Shown here in pieces: positions 6,889 to 10,062 of a stretch of 10,062 bases of DNA. The DNA is taken from positions 1-10,062 of the forward strand of contig JBDTSW010000080.1 of assembly GCA_039930945.1 (NCBI GenBank), written 5' to 3'. Made by a program: the position numbers and the translations under genes. How positions within the stretch are numbered: position 1 is the stretch's first letter; every line of letters begins with the position of its first letter. The notes under the pieces are model-generated. The model did no database searches. It was not told the origin of the DNA and worked only from the letters and a program-made list of their open reading frames with translations. Origin of the DNA: JBDTSW01 sp039930945. Its GTDB lineage: Bacteria > Actinomycetota > Thermoleophilia > Solirubrobacterales > 70-9.

Positions 6889-6904
6889 AGCAGGCCTGTA
6901 AGCC
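6889..6904. repeat. Distal 16-bp direct repeat of the rnpB 3' end
   Basis: AGCAGGCCTGTAAGCC on the + strand is identical to 8432-8447, the last 16 bases of rnpB. It begins 3 bp beyond the stop codon of the flavoprotein gene. The two copies enclose about 1.5 kb holding a single gene, its promoter and a terminator. This copy is not preceded by any other rnpB sequence, so it is an isolated end piece, as an integration event would leave. Confidence 0.8.
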
Positions 6905-6907
6905 TGG

Positions 6908-8299
6908 CTAATCGATCAGCCGCATGGCCTCGCTCCAGGCGCGGCGCTTCTCCGCGTAGTCCGGGGGCAGGGTTAGGTTGAGCTGCTCCGCGACCCCCAG
7001 CCAGCGCAGGGCGCCGCGGTAGTCCTTCCAACGAGCGTCCGCGTCGGCGACGGCGAGCGCGAGCTCGACAGCCTCCTGATGCTCGGCGGCCAACTCCGCC
7101 TGCTCCTCTCCGTGCAGGGAAGGGAGATCGTCCAGGGGAGGCCCTGGACCCTCGTCGCCCGCGGCCAGATACGGCGAGAGGTAGCGGGCGGCGATCTTGC
7201 TGGGCGGCCACCACAGCGGCGCAGCGCCGGCCGCTGAGCTCCCGGCGCGATCGCCAACCTCGGAGCGGACGTAAAGCGGCGCCGCGCCGGTCAGCAGGGC
7301 GCCACGCAGGACCGGGCGAAACAGAGCCTTCTCGATCCCGGCGTCCACGCAGGCGGCGATCGAGGTGGCAGCGACGTCGGCCTGTTGCGCTGCGAGGCCG
7401 CCCTGCTTGATCGGAAACCAGGTCGCGTCGCCCGCTGCGTACACCCGCGTGAGCCCCTCGACCTTCATCTGCAGATCGGTCCCGATGAACCCGGCGGGCC
7501 CCTGGGGGATCCCTGGGATCGGCGCGACCTCCAGGCGTGGGACGGCGACGACCCGATCGGCGGCCAACAGATCGCCGCTGGAGACGACCAGCCCCTCTTG
7601 CTCGACGGCACTGGGGGCGCTCGCCCCCCGGAATCCGACTCCAGCCTCTCGGAGGAGCGCTGCCACGGCCTCGCCCGCTCGGCGGCCGAACATCTCGAGC
7701 GGCCGGGACTCGGCGCTTGCCACCGTCAGCTCGACGCCGTCCAGCCCGCGCTCGCGGGCATGGTGAGCGGTGAGGAGCGCCAGCTCGTACAGAGGCAGTG
7801 CCCAATGCAGCCCAGCGGCGACCGCGAAGACCACCCGTGTCGCCGCTCCGGACTCCAGCTCGCCGAGAAGCCCGCGGTAGGCGTCGTTGGCGCTCGCGCC
7901 GCCGTATGTCAAAGCGCCCGGCAGCTGCTCGACACCGCGAGTCCCAACCGCCAGAAGCAGGGCGTCGTAGCCCAGCTCGAGGCCTGATTCTGTGGTCACG
8001 GTCCGCCCTTCGGGATCGACTGACGCCAGCAGGTCCGGCCGGAAGGTCGCTCCCTGATTGGCGGCGAGCGCGTCCACCCGGAGGCGAGTCGCCTCTCCCA
8101 GCCCGAACGGCTCGGCGAGGGCAAGCGGACGGTAGACGAACTCGGGACTACCGGAGACGAGCTCGATGCTCACCTGGCTGCGCAACAGGTGACGCAGGGC
8201 GAGCAGCGCCTCCAGCCCTGCTACCCCGGCGCCGGCGATGACCACCCTGAACCGATCGTCAACGGAGACCGTTGGTGCGTCAGCGGGGTCGGCGTCCAC
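6908..8299 (-). CDS. FAD-dependent oxidoreductase (NDH-2/SQR-like pyridine nucleotide-disulphide oxidoreductase fold)
   Basis: 463 residues from GTG 8299. The N-terminal FAD site is VVIAGAGVAGLEALLAL (19-35), with YDALLLAVGT (111-120) and the second FAD motif VYAAGDATWFPIKQGGLAAQQADVAA (287-311). The place of the NAD-binding Rossmann motif is taken by VVFAVAAGLHWALPLYELALL (156-176), with no GxGxxG. Only one cysteine (317) is present, so neither a disulphide reductase nor a three-cysteine sulfide:quinone oxidoreductase is likely. The C-terminal tail (about 400-463) is helical and charged, with KDYRGALRWLGVAEQ. There is no signal peptide or membrane segment. The electron donor and acceptor are unknown. 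TAGAGT lies 7 nt before the GTG, indicating a leaderless transcript. The gene sits alone between the two 16-bp repeats. Confidence 0.88.
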   Translation of the reverse strand: MDADPADAPTVSVDDRFRVVIAGAGVAGLEALLALRHLLRSQVSIELVSGSPEFVYRPLALAEPFGLGEATRLRVDALAANQGATFRPDLLASVDPEGRTVTTESGLELGYDALLLAVGTRGVEQLPGALTYGGASANDAYRGLLGELESGAATRVVFAVAAGLHWALPLYELALLTAHHARERGLDGVELTVASAESRPLEMFGRRAGEAVAALLREAGVGFRGASAPSAVEQEGLVVSSGDLLAADRVVAVPRLEVAPIPGIPQGPAGFIGTDLQMKVEGLTRVYAAGDATWFPIKQGGLAAQQADVAATSIAACVDAGIEKALFRPVLRGALLTGAAPLYVRSEVGDRAGSSAAGAAPLWWPPSKIAARYLSPYLAAGDEGPGPPLDDLPSLHGEEQAELAAEHQEAVELALAVADADARWKDYRGALRWLGVAEQLNLTLPPDYAEKRRAWSEAMRLID

Positions 8300-8306
8300 G
8301 ACCTCG

Positions 8307-8312
8307 ACTCTA
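8307..8312 (-). promoter_or_regulatory. Candidate -10 element of the flavoprotein gene
   Basis: On the - strand TAGAGT ends 7 nt before the GTG start at 8299, with CGAGGTC between. The position matches the leaderless pattern of the SDR and SnoaL-like genes. A -35 is not recognisable. It supports GTG 8299 as the start. Confidence 0.45.
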
Positions 8313-8400
8313 GCGACGCACGCCTCGTCGCCGAGTGCCTCGGCGCCCAGGGTCGCCTGTTCTGGCGAAGACGTGACGAGTCCCTGGCGGAGGTCATATA

Positions 8401-8428
8401 GGAAAACCCCGCCTAAGCGGGGCTTTCC
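8401..8428 (-). terminator. Intrinsic terminator of rnpB
   Basis: On the - strand a perfect CCCCGC-TTAG-GCGGGG hairpin, with outer AAA/TTT pairing, is followed by TTTTCC. It begins 3 nt after the mature rnpB 3' end and would stop rnpB transcription before the flavoprotein gene. The stem is nearly symmetric, so it might also act on the other strand. Confidence 0.85.
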
Positions 8429-8431
8429 CTT

Positions 8432-8791
<360 letters not shown>

Positions 8792-8797
8792 CGATCA

Positions 8798-8827
8798 ATT
8801 GTAGGCCCGTGTGCCGCAGCGGGTCAA
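8798..8827 (-). promoter_or_regulatory. Promoter of rnpB
   Basis: On the - strand TTGACC (8827-8822) and TACAAT (8803-8798) are separated by 18 nt, close to the sigma-70 consensus. They predict a start near 8791, exactly at the base of helix P1. The promoter is packed into the 52 bp between the zinc-ribbon stop codon and rnpB. An inverted repeat GGCCTAC/GTAGGCC (8807-8801 and 8790-8784) spans the -10 and the first transcribed bases. Confidence 0.8.
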
Positions 8828-8843
8828 GCCATGCGCGGGAGCG

Positions 8844-9062
8844 TCAGCTCAGCTCGGAGCCGCAGCTCGAACAGCCGGAGTCGGCTGACATCGAGCCGCC
8901 GCAGACGGGGCAGGCGGTGCGCCCCTCGACGACCAGGTCCTCCCAGGCGCCGAGGATCCTGTCCTCGAGCGTCAACCCGTCGTCGAAGAGGCGCGGAGAC
9001 GCCTCGACCCGCTGCGGCAGCTCGATGCCGGCCGACCCTTCCCTGGTCGCGACAGCGCTCAT
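8844..9062 (-). CDS. Small zinc-ribbon protein downstream of lexA
   Basis: 72 residues. The C-terminal part has C51-P-V-C54 and C64-S-S-C67, spaced by nine residues, a zinc-ribbon arrangement that most likely binds one zinc ion. The N-terminal 50 residues have no recognised domain; LEDRILGAWEDLVVEGRTA (32-50) may be a helix. The ATG at 9062 lies 2 bp after the lexA stop, so it is probably translated by coupling and would be SOS-induced together with lexA. I do not recognise a named family. It could be a nucleic-acid-binding or regulatory accessory, but that is a guess. The tight packing and intact Cys pairs argue that it is a real gene and not a chance frame. Confidence 0.75.
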   Translation of the reverse strand: MSAVATREGSAGIELPQRVEASPRLFDDGLTLEDRILGAWEDLVVEGRTACPVCGGSMSADSGCSSCGSELS

Positions 9063-9064
9063 CG

Positions 9065-9670
9065 CTACGCGACCTTCCTGAAGACTCCGACGACGCGCCC
9101 GATGAGCTGAGCTTCACGGGTGCGAATCGGCTTGTAGGCCTTGTTCTCGGGCTGCAGTCGGACCCGGTCCTTCTCGCGGAAGAAGCGCTTCACGGTGGCC
9201 TCGTCGTCGAGCAGCGCCACGACGATCTCCCCGTCGGAGGCGTCCTCGGCCGACTTGACGACGACGAAATCGCCCTCGAGGATGCCTGCGTCTCGCATCG
9301 AGTCGCCCTTGACCCGCAGGATGTAATCGCTGTCCGGGCCGCCGATCGCCTCCGGGATCTCGACGTATTCCTCGATGTTCTCCTCGGCGAGGATCGGCTG
9401 GCCCGCGGCCACCTGGCCGAGGACGGGCAGGCCGCCGCCGGAGATCGCCTTGCGCGCCTTGTCGACGAGCACCTCGATCGCCCGCGGCTTGGTCGGGTCG
9501 CGGCGCAGCAGGCCGATCTTCTCCAGGTTCGCCAGATGCGCGTGCACCGTCGAGGACGAGGTCAGGCCCACGGCCTTGCCGATCTCGCGCACCGTGGGCG
9601 GGTACCCCTGCTTCGACGCGTAGCGCTTGATGTAGTCGAAGATCTCCTTCTGGCGCTTTGTCAGGTCCAT
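9065..9670 (-). CDS. lexA: LexA repressor
   Basis: 201 residues, complete. LexA represses DNA-damage (SOS) genes and is inactivated by RecA-stimulated self-cleavage. The winged helix-turn-helix domain (1-66) has the family start LTKRQKEIFDYIK and GYPPTVREIGKAVGLTSSSTVHAHLANLEKIGLLRRD. The cleavage site Ala89-Gly90 is in GQVAAGQP. The serine of the Ser-Lys dyad is Ser124 in VKGDSM and the lysine is Lys161 in ATVKRFF, so the protease domain is intact. AGGAGG lies 8 nt before the ATG. Its promoter carries an SOS box over the transcription start, which indicates autoregulation. The zinc-ribbon gene follows in the same operon. Confidence 0.98.
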   Translation of the reverse strand: MDLTKRQKEIFDYIKRYASKQGYPPTVREIGKAVGLTSSSTVHAHLANLEKIGLLRRDPTKPRAIEVLVDKARKAISGGGLPVLGQVAAGQPILAEENIEEYVEIPEAIGGPDSDYILRVKGDSMRDAGILEGDFVVVKSAEDASDGEIVVALLDDEATVKRFFREKDRVRLQPENKAYKPIRTREAQLIGRVVGVFRKVA

Positions 9671-9721
9671 CTCCTAGGCCTCCTCGGCGTCGTTGGAGTC
9701 AGCGACTCGCTTGGGCTGACC

Positions 9722-9735
9722 AGAACACACGTTCG
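9722..9735 (-). promoter_or_regulatory. LexA-binding SOS box of lexA
   Basis: On the - strand CGAACGTGTGTTCT matches the Gram-positive/actinobacterial SOS box form CGAAC-N4-GTTCG in all but the last base, with GAAC-N4-GTTC intact. It begins just after the lexA -10 and covers the predicted start, as expected for autorepression. It is 52 bp upstream of the lexA ATG. Confidence 0.85.
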
Positions 9736-9736
9736 T

Positions 9737-9765
9737 AGAGTACGGGCTCCGGCGGACGGATGCAA
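9737..9765 (-). promoter_or_regulatory. Promoter of lexA
   Basis: On the - strand the -35 TTGCAT (9765-9760) and -10 TACTCT (9742-9737) are 17 nt apart. This gives a start near 9730, inside the SOS box, and a leader of about 60 nt that includes the ribosome binding site. Confidence 0.7.
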
Positions 9766-9791
9766 GTCGGCGCCCTCCGCGCCCGCGCGGC

Positions 9792-9797
9792 TAGAAT
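9792..9797 (+). promoter_or_regulatory. -10 element of the tRNA-Leu gene
   Basis: TAGAAT lies 15 nt before the first base of the tRNA, giving a short leader that RNase P would remove. No -35 resembling TTGACA is found at the proper distance, so the promoter is incomplete by consensus. It is divergent from the lexA promoter. Confidence 0.55.
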
Positions 9798-9812
9798 CGC
9801 ACCTCCTCGTCC

Positions 9813-9898
<86 letters not shown>

Positions 9899-10062
9899 TA
9901 AGCAGGCAAGCATTCGCGATCCGGTCGAATGGACAGCGCTCGAGCTGATGCCGAGTGTTCGGGCCGCAGCGGCTCTCGCTTCTCGCGCGGAGCAGCAGCG
10001 CTCGCGCCTAGGACCGTTATGAACCGAGATCCCGTGATGTGAGCGGCGGTCCGCGCCTCACA
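9899..10062. other. Downstream stretch with no gene recognised
   Basis: No coding frame with motif, start and plausible context is visible, and no RNA gene is recognised. An interrupted palindrome with outer arms TGTGAG and CTCACA and inner GCG/CGC occupies 10038-10062 and may continue past the window edge. Neither a good terminator for the tRNA nor a promoter is clear. Confidence 0.4.

Noticed and set aside
5214..7805. 863-codon frame on the - strand across the CMD, RlpA-like, SDR and flavoprotein genes
   Set aside because: Very Arg/Gly/Ala-rich shadow frame; it overlaps four genes with clear family motifs in other frames.
6908..8299. Sulfide:quinone oxidoreductase
   Set aside because: The required conserved cysteines are missing; only one cysteine occurs in the protein.
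9961..9985. GCCGC-A-GCGGC near-palindrome as a tRNA terminator
   Set aside because: The loop would be only 3 nt with a 4-bp stem, and the following sequence has no T-run, so termination is not supported.

Overview
The window is GC-rich bacterial DNA, apparently from an actinobacterium. The best guess is the Thermoleophilia/Solirubrobacterales group, inferred from remembered protein style (YyaL, DUF1800, a PG-binding/RlpA-like protein, a KQGGLAAQQAD-type flavoprotein). That placement is an inference and was not tested by any search. Genes are tightly packed on both strands and use ATG or GTG starts. Four genes have a TANNNT hexamer 7-8 nt before the start codon and no convincing Shine-Dalgarno sequence, which points to frequent leaderless transcription.

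Left part (1-3257): a complete yyaL-type thioredoxin-domain gene is followed within a few bases by a SnoaL-like/ester-cyclase-type gene, both on the + strand. Facing them on the - strand is a decayed locus. It holds the N-terminal quarter to third of a DUF1800 protein, abruptly joined out of frame to the C-terminal end of a cupredoxin. No intact gene covers 2642-3257.

Centre (3258-6907): a class I glutamine synthetase gene (glnA, -) is divergent from a carboxymuconolactone decarboxylase (CMD/AhpD-like) gene (+). The shared 125-bp spacer is unusually AT-rich on one side. It carries a good -35/-10 pair for the CMD gene and a perfect 7-3-7 palindrome over the predicted transcription start. The CMD protein has no cysteine at all, so it lacks the AhpD redox pair. 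Next come a secreted PG-binding/RlpA-like double-psi beta-barrel protein (-) and a classical short-chain dehydrogenase (+), which are divergent.

Right part (6889-10062): a flavoprotein oxidoreductase gene (-) lies between two exact 16-bp direct repeats. One copy is the 3' end of the RNase P RNA gene rnpB; the other begins 3 bp after the flavoprotein stop codon. Each copy is followed by a terminator-like hairpin. This resembles the duplicated 3' RNA-gene end left by site-specific integration and is the most unusual structure here. Upstream lie rnpB (with a clear promoter), a 72-residue zinc-ribbon protein and lexA in a two-gene operon, a LexA-type SOS box over the lexA transcription start, and a divergent tRNA-Leu(GAG). 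The last 164 bp hold no gene I can support.

Functionally this is mostly housekeeping: nitrogen assimilation, SOS control, tRNA processing, translation and cell-wall remodelling, with several redox enzymes of unknown substrate interspersed. No defence system, CRISPR array, transposase or integrase is visible.
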